From: Rubrivirga litoralis
Lineage (GTDB): Bacteria > Bacteroidota > Rhodothermia > Rhodothermales > Rubricoccaceae
Length of the DNA stretch: 64,000 nucleotides
Direction of reading: 5' to 3'
NCBI RefSeq assembly: GCF_031846415.1
Contig: NZ_JAVRHT010000003.1
Span: forward strand, 62,001-126,000
Shown: in pieces, positions 8,617-16,896 of the stretch
Layout of the letters: each line of letters opens with the position of its first letter
Position numbering within the stretch: the stretch's first letter is position 1
Notes under the pieces: model-generated
Told to the model about the DNA's origin: nothing
The model's input: only the letters and a program-made list of their open reading frames with translations
Databases searched by the model: none
Made by a program: the position numbers and the translations under genes

Positions 8617-9987
8617 ATGACCGAGACCGCCGCCGCGCCCCTTACCGACCACCCCGAGTTCGTGTTCGAGACCGCCTCGGGCGGGGTGGAGGCCTACCGC
8701 CACCGGCGGAACGGGATGCTCGCGCTGCTTCTCGACGAGGCCGCCGCGCCCGTCGTCGCCTTCCAGGTCACGTACCGCGTGGGCAGCCGGAACGAGGGGG
8801 CCGGACTGACCGGCGCGACGCACCTCCTGGAGCACCTCATGTTCAAGGGGACCGAGCGGTTCAACCGCGACCTCGGGACGAGCGTGTTCCAGACGCTCCA
8901 GGCCGTCGGCGGGCAGATCAACGCGACGACGTGGTACGACCGGACGAACTACTACGCGCTGCTCCCGAGCGAGCACCTGGAGCTGGCCGTCGAGGTCGAG
9001 GCCGACCGGATGCGCGGCGCCCGCGTCCGCGACGAGGATCTGTCGAGCGAGCGGACCGTCGTCCTGAACGAGCTGGACCGGGGCGAGAACGAGGCGCTGC
9101 GCAAGCTGCTCCACACCGTCTACGCGACGGCCTTTCAGGCGCACCCCTACGGGCACCCTGTCATTGGGTGGCGGAGCGACGTCGAGACGGTCACGGCCGC
9201 CGGGCTCCGCCACTTCTACGACACCTACTACTGGCCGCAGAACGCGGTCGCCTCGGTCGTCGGCCAGTTCGACCGGGCCGAGGCGCTGGACCTCCTCGAC
9301 CGCCACTTTGGCGACATCCCCGCCGGCCCGAACGAGTCGGACGCGGCGCCCGAGCCGCTCGTCCACCGCGCCGCCGACGAGGCCGTCACGCGCGAGCCCG
9401 AGCAGCGCGGCGAGCGCCGCGTGATCGTGCGCCAGGCCGGCGAGCTGGGCGCCGTGATCCTGGCCTACAAGGCGCCCGCCGGGCTCGACGCCGACGCCGA
9501 CGCGCTCGACGTGCTCGTCCAGGCGCTCTCGGCCGGCAAGAGCAGCCGGCTCTACCGCCGCCTCACCGACCGGAGCCTGACGACGGCGTCCTCGGCCTTT
9601 TTCCCGCGCCTCCGCGACCCCGGCCTGTTCGCCGTCTACGGCACGCTGGCGCCCGACGTGACGCACGAGGCGGTCGAGGCCGAGATCCGCGCCGTCCTCC
9701 ACGAAGTCGCCGCCGACGGCCTGACGGTCGAGGAGATCGAGCGGGGCCGCCGCCAGGTCGTGGCCGACGAGGCGTTCGGGCGCGACGGGCCGTACGCCGT
9801 CGTCTCGCAGCTCAACGAGGCCATCGCCGTCGGCGACTGGACGCTGTTCTCGGAGTTCCAGGGCCGGATCGAGGCCGTCACCGCCGAGGCCGTCCAGGCC
9901 GCCGCCGCGCGGCTCGTCGACGACGACCGCCTGACGGTCGGGTGGTACGTCCCCGACGCGCCGGGCGCCGGCGGCGACCCCGCGTAG
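8617..9987 (+). CDS. M16 family zinc peptidase, catalytic member
   Basis: 456 residues. The inverted zinc motif HxxEH is present as HLLEH (His69, Glu72, His73), followed by LMFKGTERFN. The second-shell glutamate lies in the expected ENEALRKLLHTVY segment about 75 residues on. The rest has the two-lobe M16 layout. No clear signal peptide is seen, so it may act in the cytoplasm, or its export signal is atypical. The non-catalytic partner is at 10693, with one membrane-protein gene between them. Such pairs usually form an active/inactive heterodimer; that is inferred here. Confidence 0.93.
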   Translation: MTETAAAPLTDHPEFVFETASGGVEAYRHRRNGMLALLLDEAAAPVVAFQVTYRVGSRNEGAGLTGATHLLEHLMFKGTERFNRDLGTSVFQTLQAVGGQINATTWYDRTNYYALLPSEHLELAVEVEADRMRGARVRDEDLSSERTVVLNELDRGENEALRKLLHTVYATAFQAHPYGHPVIGWRSDVETVTAAGLRHFYDTYYWPQNAVASVVGQFDRAEALDLLDRHFGDIPAGPNESDAAPEPLVHRAADEAVTREPEQRGERRVIVRQAGELGAVILAYKAPAGLDADADALDVLVQALSAGKSSRLYRRLTDRSLTTASSAFFPRLRDPGLFAVYGTLAPDVTHEAVEAEIRAVLHEVAADGLTVEEIERGRRQVVADEAFGRDGPYAVVSQLNEAIAVGDWTLFSEFQGRIEAVTAEAVQAAAARLVDDDRLTVGWYVPDAPGAGGDPA

Positions 9988-9989
9988 GA

Positions 9990-10016
9990 CCGCCCCGCCC
10001 CCGCGGGGCGGGGTGG
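9990..10016 (+). terminator. Motif-pair hairpin after the M16 peptidase
   Basis: CCGCCCCGCCCC and GGGGCGGGGTGG form a stem around a 3-nt loop, starting 2 nt after the stop at 9987. It is another inverted pair of the GGGCGGGGYGG motif. No T-run. Confidence 0.5.
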
Positions 10017-10042
10017 CGTTCGGGACCTTCTCGCGGCCACAC

Positions 10043-10510
10043 ATGGACACGCACGGCACGCACCCGCCGGCCGGCGGCGCTCCCGGGGCGGGGCGGTCGT
10101 CGTTCGACCTCCCGCTCTTCGTCGCGGCGTTGGGCAGCCTCCTCCTGGCCGTTCCTGGAGCCGTGGGCTTCGCCTTCATCGTGTCGGTCCTGTGGGACTC
10201 TTCGTGGCAGGCCAACGACGAGGCCGTTGCGAGTGCCGCTGCGATCGCGCTCCCCCTCGTCGGGTTCTACCTCCTCGTGGGGTACTGGCGGTCGGGGTTC
10301 GTGGGCGCGCGGCCTCCGCGGCCCGCCTGGTTCTGGTGGCTGTCGGCGGCGTACAACGGGCTTGGGCTGGCCATAGTCGTAGCCGAGACGTGGGGGCCGA
10401 ACGCGGGCGTCCCGTTGCTGTACGTAGCGCTCGCGGTGGCGTGGACCGGGTTCATGGTGGCGCTCGGCGTCTCGCGCGCCACGGGCCTCGGCCGCAGGGC
10501 GCGCTCGTAG
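10043..10510 (+). CDS. Small integral membrane protein of unknown function
   Basis: 155 residues with a short hydrophilic start (MDTHGTHPPAGG) and four hydrophobic helices (DLPLFVAALGSLLLAV, AIALPLVGFYLLVGYW, FWWLSAAYNGLGLAIVV, VPLLYVALAVAWTGFMVAL). No family is recognised. An in-frame start at 10013 would put the start inside the hairpin that follows the M16 gene, so I chose the ATG at 10043. It sits between the two halves of an M16 peptidase pair. Whether it works with them is unknown. Confidence 0.75.
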   Translation: MDTHGTHPPAGGAPGAGRSSFDLPLFVAALGSLLLAVPGAVGFAFIVSVLWDSSWQANDEAVASAAAIALPLVGFYLLVGYWRSGFVGARPPRPAWFWWLSAAYNGLGLAIVVAETWGPNAGVPLLYVALAVAWTGFMVALGVSRATGLGRRARS

Positions 10511-10636
10511 CGGGGCGGGGCGGCCTCTGAGCCACCCGCTACCGCCCCGCCTGCGTCGTCGCATGGCACGGCGCCCGCCCCGCCCGACGACACCCCGCGT
10601 GGAGTTCCGGTCGCCCGCCCCGCCCGTGCGCCGCGT

Positions 10637-10668
10637 GGGCGGGGTGGGCATCTGCCGCTCGCCGCTCG
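10637..10668 (+). repeat. Composite leader with two CCGCTCG heptamers
   Basis: GGGCGGGGTGG, then GCATCTG, then (CCGCTCG)2, upstream of the second M16 gene. It is the short form of the long array at 42638-42717, with the same leader and the same heptamer. Confidence 0.5.
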
Positions 10669-10692
10669 GACCCTGGGGGCGGGGCGCGACGT

Positions 10693-12021
10693 GTGACCGC
10701 CCCGCCCACACCCGCCACCCCGTTGCCCGACCCCACCCTCGCCTCGCGCGTCCACGACACGGCCGCCGGCCCCGCCCGGCTCCTCCTGCTCCCCACCGGC
10801 GTCCGCGACGTCGTCAGCTTCCGGGGCTCGTTCGAGTCCGGCCCCGACCTCGGCGCGGCCGACGACCTCGTGCAGTCGCTCATGACCCAGGCCCTCGACA
10901 AGGGGACGCGCCGGCGCGGCCGCTTCGAGATCGCCGAGGACCTCGAGGGGCGGGGCGCCCAGGTCGCGTTCTACTCCGACGGCCTCCGCGTCGGGTTCTC
11001 GGGACGGGCGCTCCGGGACGACCTCGCGCACGTGCTCGGCGTCGTCGCCGAGGAGCTCCGCGAGCCGGCCCTGAGCGACGACGAGGTCGAAAAGGCCGTG
11101 CGCCGGGCCACCGCCAGCGTCCGCCGCTCGCGCGAGTCGACGGGCACGCAGGCGTCGGGGACGCTCGCGCGGCGCCTGTTCGGGCCGGCCCACCCGGACT
11201 ACGTGCTCGACCCCGACGACGAGATGGCCCGGCTCGAAGCGCTCCGCCCCGACGACGTCCGGGCGTACCACGCGGCCCACGTGGGCTCGACCGGGCTGAC
11301 GCTGGCCGTCGTGGGCGACCTCGACGTGGCCGCGGCCGAGGCCGCCGCGGGCGCGGCCTTCGACGACTGGGCGCGGACGGCGTCGGCGCCGACCTTCGAG
11401 GACACGGCCCGCCCCGCCCAGCCCGGGCGGACGGACGTCGAGATGGCCGACCGCCGGAACCTGGACGTCCGGCTGGGCCACGCCGTCGCGCTCCGCCGCG
11501 ACGACCCCGACTTTCTGGCGACCTACGCCGGCGTGTTCGCGCTCGGCGGCAACTTCTCGGGCCGCCTCATGCAGACCGTCCGCGACGAGCAGGGGCTGAC
11601 GTACGGGGTGAGCGCCTCGCTCGGGTCCGTCTCGACGCGCCACGACGGGCGCGTCTACGTGGCCGTCACGCTGAGCCAGGAGAACCTCGATCGCGGCATC
11701 GCGGCCACGCGCGCCGAGGTCGAGGGGTTCGTCGCCGACGGGCTCACCGAGGAGGCCCTCGCCCAGACGCGGACGACGCTGGCCGGCCAGCACGTGGTCT
11801 CGCTCGCGACGACGGGCGGGGTGGCGGCCCGGCTGCTCGTCAACGCCGAGCGCGGGTTCGACGTGGACTACCTCGACCGCTACCCGACCCTCGTCTCGGC
11901 CCTCACCGTGGGCGAGGTCGACGCCGCCGTCCGACGCCACCTCCGGCCGTCCGACCTCCACGTCGTCGTCGCCGGGACGCTCCCCGACGGGACCCTCGGG
12001 AAGACCCCGGCCGGCGTGTGA
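10693..12021 (+). CDS. M16 family peptidase-like protein, non-catalytic partner
   Basis: 442 residues with the M16 fold (DLGAADDLVQSLMTQALDKGTRRRG at the position of the active-site helix; GGNFSGRLMQTVRDEQGLTYGVSA near the end of the second lobe). The HxxEH zinc motif is absent, replaced by DDLVQS. The conserved GRL...R...GLTYGV segment typical of the substrate-binding subunit is kept. The start is a GTG at 10693; no nearer ATG fits. It probably pairs with the catalytic M16 protein encoded at 8617. Confidence 0.9.
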   Translation: MTAPPTPATPLPDPTLASRVHDTAAGPARLLLLPTGVRDVVSFRGSFESGPDLGAADDLVQSLMTQALDKGTRRRGRFEIAEDLEGRGAQVAFYSDGLRVGFSGRALRDDLAHVLGVVAEELREPALSDDEVEKAVRRATASVRRSRESTGTQASGTLARRLFGPAHPDYVLDPDDEMARLEALRPDDVRAYHAAHVGSTGLTLAVVGDLDVAAAEAAAGAAFDDWARTASAPTFEDTARPAQPGRTDVEMADRRNLDVRLGHAVALRRDDPDFLATYAGVFALGGNFSGRLMQTVRDEQGLTYGVSASLGSVSTRHDGRVYVAVTLSQENLDRGIAATRAEVEGFVADGLTEEALAQTRTTLAGQHVVSLATTGGVAARLLVNAERGFDVDYLDRYPTLVSALTVGEVDAAVRRHLRPSDLHVVVAGTLPDGTLGKTPAGV

Positions 12022-12102
12022 AGTCCCCCCAGGGAGAGGAACGGGCGGGGTGGCCTCGCCGTCCACAACGGACCCATTTCCCCTCTATACCCACCCCTCC
12101 CC

Positions 12103-12681
12103 ATGAAGGACCGCAACGACGTCATCAACAACTATGTCACCGATATGCACGGTGTCGAGAAGCACATTCTCGAGGCCGTCGAGCGCCAGCTCGGTGAGGA
12201 CACCACGTCGAAGTACCCCGAGGCCGTCCGCGTCATCACGTCGCTCAAGACGACGCTCCAGAACCACGTCCGCTCGCTCGAGCAGTACAACGAGAAGACG
12301 AACGACGGGGGCGTCAAGGAGGCCGTGAAGGAGGCCGTGACGAGCGCGCTCGGCGTGGCCGCGGGGCTCTACGACCAGATCCGCGACACGGACCAGGTCT
12401 CGCGGATGCTCCGCGACGACTACACGGCGACGAGCTTGGCGGCCATCAGCTACCACATGCTGTACACGTCGGCCCTCGCGCTCAAGGCCGACGAGCTCGC
12501 GCAGCTCGCGCTCCGCAACCTCAAGGACCTCACGCCGATCCTCGTCGACATCTCGAAGGCCATCTGCGTCGTCGTCGCCGCCGAGATGGCAGACCAGGAC
12601 AAGGCCATCGACGCGTCCGTCGGCGCCCAGGCCGTCCGCGCGACGCAGGAGGCGTGGAGCCACGAGCAGGTCGAGGGCTAA
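12103..12681 (+). CDS. Helical protein, possibly ferritin-like
   Basis: 192 residues, nearly all alpha-helical and hydrophilic. The pattern of Glu and His (MHGVEKHILEAVERQL; LKTTLQNHVRSLEQY; ISYHMLYTSALAL) is reminiscent of the ferritin-like DUF892/YciF type, but the metal ligands cannot be assigned with confidence. It has less of the GGGCGGGG motif than its neighbours and ordinary codon use. The ATG at 12103 follows a pyrimidine-rich leader. It stands alone and is closed by a good terminator. Confidence 0.82.
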   Translation: MKDRNDVINNYVTDMHGVEKHILEAVERQLGEDTTSKYPEAVRVITSLKTTLQNHVRSLEQYNEKTNDGGVKEAVKEAVTSALGVAAGLYDQIRDTDQVSRMLRDDYTATSLAAISYHMLYTSALALKADELAQLALRNLKDLTPILVDISKAICVVVAAEMADQDKAIDASVGAQAVRATQEAWSHEQVEG

Positions 12682-12705
12682 CCGCCCCGCCCTCGCAGGC
12701 CTCGC

Positions 12706-12741
12706 GGGCCGCTCTCACGTCGGGGGCGGCCCGTTTTTTTT
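12706..12741 (+). terminator. Rho-independent terminator
   Basis: GGGCCGC stem, 13-nt loop, GCGGCCC, then G and eight T residues (12734-12741). It is the most classical terminator in the window, 24 bp after the stop of the helical-protein gene. Confidence 0.85.
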
Positions 12742-12745
12742 GCCG

Positions 12746-12820
12746 CCCCGCCCCGCCCCGCCCCGCCCCGCCCCGCCCCGCCCCGCCCCGCCCCGCCCCG
12801 CCCCGCCCCGCCCCGCCCCG
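12746..12820. repeat. (CCCCG)15 pentanucleotide tract
   Basis: Fifteen uninterrupted CCCCG units, 75 bp, directly after the terminator T-run. It is an extended form of the CCGCCCC motif found elsewhere. It is a likely site for slippage and for G-quadruplex/i-motif formation, so the copy number in any assembly should be treated with caution. Confidence 0.97.
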
Positions 12821-12839
12821 CTCGCCGCGGGCGGGGCGG

Positions 12840-13199
12840 TCAGCGGTCGAGGAGCCGGACGGCCGTGCCCGTGGCCTTCGTGCCGTTCTCGCCGAGGTTG
12901 TGGTAGGCCACGCGGACGACGGCCTGCGCGCCGAGCCGGCGGGCCTCCCTGCGGAGCCGCGCGTGCATGACGGCCATCTCCTCGGCGTCGGACAGGCTGC
13001 GCCCGGGGCCGACGACGAGGACGGCGAGCTCCTCGTAGGGGCCCGGGGCGTCGCCGGTCGTGACGGTGACGGGCGCGTCGGCGGCGAGGGCGGGGTACGC
13101 CGTGTCCGAGAGCGGGGCGGCGTTGCCAACGACGGTCCGGGCGGCCTCGGGCGTGGCGCAGCCGGTAAAGAGGAGGAGGGCGAACGGAGCGGCGCGCAT
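12840..13199 (-). CDS. Small lipoprotein with YbjQ/UPF0145-like fold
   Basis: 119 residues. The signal peptide ends in lipobox LFTG-Cys14, so this should be a lipoprotein. The mature part has VTVTTGDAPGPYEELAVLVV and LRREARRLGAQAVVRVAY...ATGTAVRLL. This pattern (alternating strand, helix with EA..LGA.AVV, final GTAV strand) resembles YbjQ/UPF0145-type proteins; the match is weak. The start at 13199 is chosen because the signal peptide begins there; codons upstream are low-complexity. Confidence 0.8.
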   Translation of the reverse strand: MRAAPFALLLFTGCATPEAARTVVGNAAPLSDTAYPALAADAPVTVTTGDAPGPYEELAVLVVGPGRSLSDAEEMAVMHARLRREARRLGAQAVVRVAYHNLGENGTKATGTAVRLLDR

Positions 13200-13252
13200 G
13201 GGAGTCGGGGCGGGACGCCCAGGCCGCCGCCCCGCCCGCCGGGGTAACGCGA

Positions 13253-13279
13253 CCGCCCCGCCCACCGTGGGCGGGGCGG
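13253..13279 (-). terminator. Motif-pair hairpin after the Wzi-like gene
   Basis: CCGCCCCGCCCA and TGGGCGGGGCGG pair around a 3-nt loop, 5 bp past the stop of the minus-strand gene ending at 13285. No T-run. Confidence 0.5.
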
Positions 13280-13284
13280 GGCGG

Positions 13285-14964
13285 TCAGAACCGCTCGCTG
13301 CGGAACGGGAGCCCCCACCGGAGCTGGAGGAGCCCCGTCAGCGCCCGGTCGCGGCCGCGCTCGGCGTCGTCGAGCGACTGGTACACGGCGGCGCCCTCGA
13401 CCACGAGCCGCGGGAGCACCTCGTAGCCCAGGCGCGCCTCGACGAGCCACTCGGTCTGGGCGACGCCGTCGAGCGTCGGCGCCACGTCTGAGACGCGGTT
13501 CGTGTAAGGGACGCGCGGGTCGGCCCCGACGTAGACCGAGTCGGGGTCGCGGCCGCGCCGCGTGCGCGCCACGTTGAGCGCGGCCGTGACGGCGGCGGAC
13601 GGCCGGTAGCGGAGAAAAACGGCGGCGTCCGAAGCGTTCGGTCCGGCGGGGTGGCCCAGCACGTCGTTGTAGTGGACGTAGGCGCTGGCCTCGGTCCGGT
13701 GGCCGTAGAGGTACGGCCGGAGCCGCGCGTACTCGGCCCGCGCTTCGAGTCCGGGCACGAGGTCGACGGCGTGGACGCCGGCCAGGAGGCCCCACTTGTT
13801 CGTCCACGCGTCCTCGAAGAACGTCCGCGCGACGAACTCGTCGATGAGCACCTGGCCGTATGCCTGGACCCCGTCGACGGGCCGGACCGCCCCGCCCAGG
13901 CCGATGAGCGCGTTGTCGCCGCTCCCCAATTCGCTCTCGACCGAGCGGTAGAAGATGACCGGGTTGAGGTAGCCGATCTCGAAGCCCGAGCGGTTCCCGT
14001 TGAGCGTATCGTCGTGGAAGACGACGGCCTCGAACGCTTCGAGCTCCACGCGCCCGACCGTCAGCGTCAACTGGTGGAACGCGCCGTACTTCGACGGCAG
14101 CACGCCGTCGCCCCCGATCGCGCTGCGGTCGGGCGTGGTAAACCGGGCGAACGTGGACGCGTAGCGGACCGGGCCGGCGCTCGCGCGGAGCTGGAGGTGG
14201 TCGTACGGGGCCGCGTAGTCGGAGAGGAAGAGCGTGCCCTGGCCCGGCCCCCAGCGGTTCCGCGTCCGCCCGAACCGGGCCTCGACGAAGCGGTCGCGGT
14301 ACCCGACCACGCCCTCGGCCGAGAAGTAGTCGTAGGTGTCGCCGCCGGACAGCTTGACGAACCCGAGCCGCGGCGTGGTCCGCCGGGGCACGCTGTAGTC
14401 GAGGAGGGCGGGGCGGCGCTGGTTTTCGAGCGCGCGGCTCTCGAAAAAGAGCCGGCCCAGGTGTCCGGCCACGCGGAGGCCCCGCGAGTTCTGGTAGACG
14501 AGGCCGCTCCCGTCGCGTCCGGCGACCGCCGTGCGCCGCGTCGGCCCGGCGGCGAGGTAGAGGAGCGGGCTCGCCTCGAAGGCGTAGCCGTCGCCTTGGT
14601 ACGAGACCGGCGAGACGCCGTCGGCGTAGAGCCCGAGCGGGGCGCGCCGGCCGAACGCGGTCGCCGGGCTCCGCCCCTGGTAGCGGGCCAGGAGCTCGGC
14701 GTCGGCCCGCGACAGCGCCACCTCGCCCCGGAGCGCCCTCGCCGCGAGCGTGTCGAGCAGGACGGCGCCCTCGGCCGCCGAGATCGGAAGGAGGCCGACC
14801 GACGTGCCCAGGTGGCCGGCGGCGGCCTGTCGTTCGAGGAGGTCGGAGAGCGGGCTCCCGACGTCGAGGAGCCCCTCGCGCTGCGCCCGCACCGGGCCGG
14901 CGGCGAGCAGGGCGAGGACGAGAGCGAGGGCGGGGCGGAGCCGCGCGAGCGGGATCGGGAGCAT
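13285..14964 (-). CDS. Wzi-like capsule assembly / outer-membrane beta-barrel protein
   Basis: 559 residues with a signal peptide (LRPALALVLALLAAGPVRAQ). A short helical region follows, then a long run of amphipathic strands rich in aromatic residues, with RFGRTRNRWGPGQGTLFLSDYAAPYDHLQL matching the RxRWGPG signature of the Wzi family, and a terminal Phe. Family members attach capsule or exopolysaccharide to the outer surface. A flippase and a FemAB-like gene at 57-59.5 kb may belong to the same surface-polymer theme but are far away. A -7-like box precedes it. Confidence 0.85.
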   Translation of the reverse strand: MLPIPLARLRPALALVLALLAAGPVRAQREGLLDVGSPLSDLLERQAAAGHLGTSVGLLPISAAEGAVLLDTLAARALRGEVALSRADAELLARYQGRSPATAFGRRAPLGLYADGVSPVSYQGDGYAFEASPLLYLAAGPTRRTAVAGRDGSGLVYQNSRGLRVAGHLGRLFFESRALENQRRPALLDYSVPRRTTPRLGFVKLSGGDTYDYFSAEGVVGYRDRFVEARFGRTRNRWGPGQGTLFLSDYAAPYDHLQLRASAGPVRYASTFARFTTPDRSAIGGDGVLPSKYGAFHQLTLTVGRVELEAFEAVVFHDDTLNGNRSGFEIGYLNPVIFYRSVESELGSGDNALIGLGGAVRPVDGVQAYGQVLIDEFVARTFFEDAWTNKWGLLAGVHAVDLVPGLEARAEYARLRPYLYGHRTEASAYVHYNDVLGHPAGPNASDAAVFLRYRPSAAVTAALNVARTRRGRDPDSVYVGADPRVPYTNRVSDVAPTLDGVAQTEWLVEARLGYEVLPRLVVEGAAVYQSLDDAERGRDRALTGLLQLRWGLPFRSERF

Positions 14965-14983
14965 GGGCGGCCGGGGGGACCGC

Positions 14984-14991
14984 CGAAGCTA
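14984..14991 (-). promoter_or_regulatory. -7-like box TAGCTTCG
   Basis: TAGCTTCG on the minus strand, 19 nt before the ATG at 14964, in a short intergenic gap. It is close to TAnnTTTG and shares TAGCTT with the boxes before 8383, 39058 and 45859. Confidence 0.35.
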
Positions 14992-15032
14992 CGGGCGGGG
15001 CGGGGGCGGGCCGGCCGCCGTGGCGTGCCCCG

Positions 15033-15815
15033 TCAGTCGCCCGTCACGCGGACGACGGGGTCGTCGTCGCCGCCCCGCCCGAGGGGCTCCTCGTTGGGGA
15101 GGATCATCGCGAGCAGGATGTAGGGGACGATCGCGGCGCTACTCGAGAAGATGGCGGCGGCGACCCACGCGATGCGGACGACCGTCGGGTCGAGGCCGAA
15201 GTAGTTGGCCATGCCCGCGGCCACGCCCGAGATCTTCCGGTTGCGGCGGTCCTTGGCCAGCCGCTCGTGGCCGGCGCGGCGGGCGCCCGCGCGGCGCTCG
15301 CGGGCCTCGGCCGTGGCCCGGCTGGCCGTCCGCCCCGCCCCACGGAGCGCGCTCTCGGCCTGCGCGAACGCCTCGGACGCGCGGCGGCCCGCGGCGTCGG
15401 GGCGCGGCTCGCGCCCGAGCGTTTTGCGCTGGGCCTTCCGCCGCTGGGCCTTCCGCTTCTGGGCCGCCCGCCGCGCCTTCTTGCGCCGCCGCGCGGCCGG
15501 GCTCCACGAGAGCACGCCGAACCCGGTGAGCATGATGAGGACGGCCGCGAAGACCGGGAGCACCTGGACCAGCTGGACCAGCACGTCGCTCCCCACCTCG
15601 AGAATCCCGATCTGCTGGAGGCTGTAGAGCGCCCCGAGCCCGATGAGCCCCATCCCCGACGCCGTCTGGAGGTTCCAGAAGCCCGACTCCGCCTCGGCCT
15701 CCTCCTCCAGGTCCTGCTCGGCCATGTACGCCTCGACGTCCTCGTCGGTGATGGACGAGAACTCGTCGTCGAGGGTGTCGTCCTGGCGCGGCCGGCGGCG
15801 TTGGCGGGTGGGCAT
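15033..15815 (-). CDS. PspC domain-containing membrane protein
   Basis: 260 residues. An acidic N-terminus (TDEDVEAYMAEQDLEEEAEAE) is followed by two hydrophobic segments (ASGMGLIGLGALYSL; LVQVLPVFAAVLIMLTGFGVLSW). Next comes a strongly basic linker (RRRKKARRAAQKRKAQRRKAQRK, a coiled or nucleic-acid-like stretch). The C-terminal PspC domain (RNRKISGVAAGMANYFGLDPTVVRIAWVAAAIF...YILLAMILP) is complete. PspC proteins sense or buffer envelope stress; no other psp gene is nearby. A -7-like box TAGGTTGG lies 40 nt upstream. Confidence 0.9.
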   Translation of the reverse strand: MPTRQRRRPRQDDTLDDEFSSITDEDVEAYMAEQDLEEEAEAESGFWNLQTASGMGLIGLGALYSLQQIGILEVGSDVLVQLVQVLPVFAAVLIMLTGFGVLSWSPAARRRKKARRAAQKRKAQRRKAQRKTLGREPRPDAAGRRASEAFAQAESALRGAGRTASRATAEARERRAGARRAGHERLAKDRRNRKISGVAAGMANYFGLDPTVVRIAWVAAAIFSSSAAIVPYILLAMILPNEEPLGRGGDDDPVVRVTGD

Positions 15816-15855
15816 GGCGGGGCGGACCCAGAGGGCGGGGCGGGGGGGAGGCCTG

Positions 15856-15863
15856 CCAACCTA
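15856..15863 (-). promoter_or_regulatory. -7-like box TAGGTTGG
   Basis: TAGGTTGG on the minus strand upstream of the PspC gene, similar to TAnnTTTG. Assigned by sequence resemblance only. Confidence 0.3.
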
Positions 15864-15905
15864 CGGCCCGCCCCGCCCAGGGTTACGGGGCGGGCGCTCC
15901 GCGTG

Positions 15906-16502
15906 CTACGGGTGACCCCGCCCCGCGACGCGCACCACCTCGGCGTCGGTGACGACCGCGTCGAGGCGCGCGTCGTGGGGTTCCGTGGGGACGGACGCGA
16001 CCAGCGACGCCGCCCCGCCCACGCCCACGCGCAGGGCCGGCGTCTGGGCGAGGAACGCGTCGTAGAACCCGCCGCCGTAGCCCAGCCGGCTCCCGTCGCG
16101 CCCGAACGCGAGGCCCGGCACGAGGACCACGTCGAGGGCCGCGGGGCGGACGTCGGGCGCCGAGGGCGCCGGCTCGCGCGTCCCCCACCGTCCCGCCCGC
16201 AGCGCGCCCTCGCCCTCGAACGCCCGGTGCACCAGCCGCCGCGGCCCGGCGACGACCGGCAGCGCCACGACCACGCCCCGCTCGCGGAGCACGGCGAGGG
16301 CGGGGCGGAGGTCGACCTCGTCCGCGAGCGGCCAGAAGGCGTGGACGGTGCCCGCGGCCTGGATTTCGGGGAGCGCGAGCACGCGGGCGCAGACGGCCGC
16401 CGACGCCGCGGCGCGGGCCTCGGCCGGGAGCGCGCGCCGCGCGGCGCGGAACCGCTCGCGCCACGCCGCTTTCTCGGCGGCCACATTTCCGCTACCCGAC
16501 AT
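15906..16502 (-). CDS. 5-formyltetrahydrofolate cyclo-ligase
   Basis: 198 residues, the usual family size. It shows an N-terminal KAAWRERFRAARRALP helix, the middle TVHAFWPLADEVDLRPAL, and the ATP/folate loop LVPGLAFGRDGSRLGYGGGFYDAFL. It converts 5-formyl-THF to 5,10-methenyl-THF with ATP. I take the ATG at 16502; a GTG at 16484 and an upstream start at 16514 are alternatives. With the ATG, its start overlaps that of the divergent gene in the sequence CATG, leaving no promoter space between the two. Confidence 0.92.
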   Translation of the reverse strand: MSGSGNVAAEKAAWRERFRAARRALPAEARAAASAAVCARVLALPEIQAAGTVHAFWPLADEVDLRPALAVLRERGVVVALPVVAGPRRLVHRAFEGEGALRAGRWGTREPAPSAPDVRPAALDVVLVPGLAFGRDGSRLGYGGGFYDAFLAQTPALRVGVGGAASLVASVPTEPHDARLDAVVTDAEVVRVAGRGHP

Positions 16503-16896
16503 GTCCGACGCCACCCCGCCCGCCGAGTCCCGCCTCGACCGCTTCGACGCCTACCGCGCCCGGATGAACGCGCGCATCCTCGACGAGGGCTCGCACCTGG
16601 GCATCAAGCGCTTTTTCAACCTCGACTCGGCCGCCTACCGCGACGGGGCGCTGGACGGCAAGACCAAAGAGCTCCTCGGGCTCGTGGCGAGCGCCGTCCT
16701 CCGCTGCAACGACTGCATCGACTACCACTTGGAGCAGTGCGCCGAGGCCGGCTGGTCCGAGGCCGAGGTCGAGGACGCCCTCAACGTGGCCCTCGTCGTC
16801 GGCGGCAGCATCGTGATCCCGCACCTCCGCCACGCCGTCGAGACGATGGACCTGATTCGGGAGAGGGATGGGGGATGGAGGGATGGCGAGGGATGA
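16501..16896 (+). CDS. AhpD-like carboxymuconolactone decarboxylase family protein
   Basis: 131 residues. A CxxC pair (CNDC, Cys69/Cys72) with His76 four residues later is the AhpD-type redox centre. The flanking KTKELLGLVASAVLRCNDCIDYHLEQC and EVEDALNVALVVGGSIVIPHLRHAVETM match the family. Likely a small alkylhydroperoxidase-type protein. The final residues (RERDGGWRDGEG) and the stop are encoded inside the first arm of a GAGGGATG-word repeat. Confidence 0.92.
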   Translation: MSDATPPAESRLDRFDAYRARMNARILDEGSHLGIKRFFNLDSAAYRDGALDGKTKELLGLVASAVLRCNDCIDYHLEQCAEAGWSEAEVEDALNVALVVGGSIVIPHLRHAVETMDLIRERDGGWRDGEG

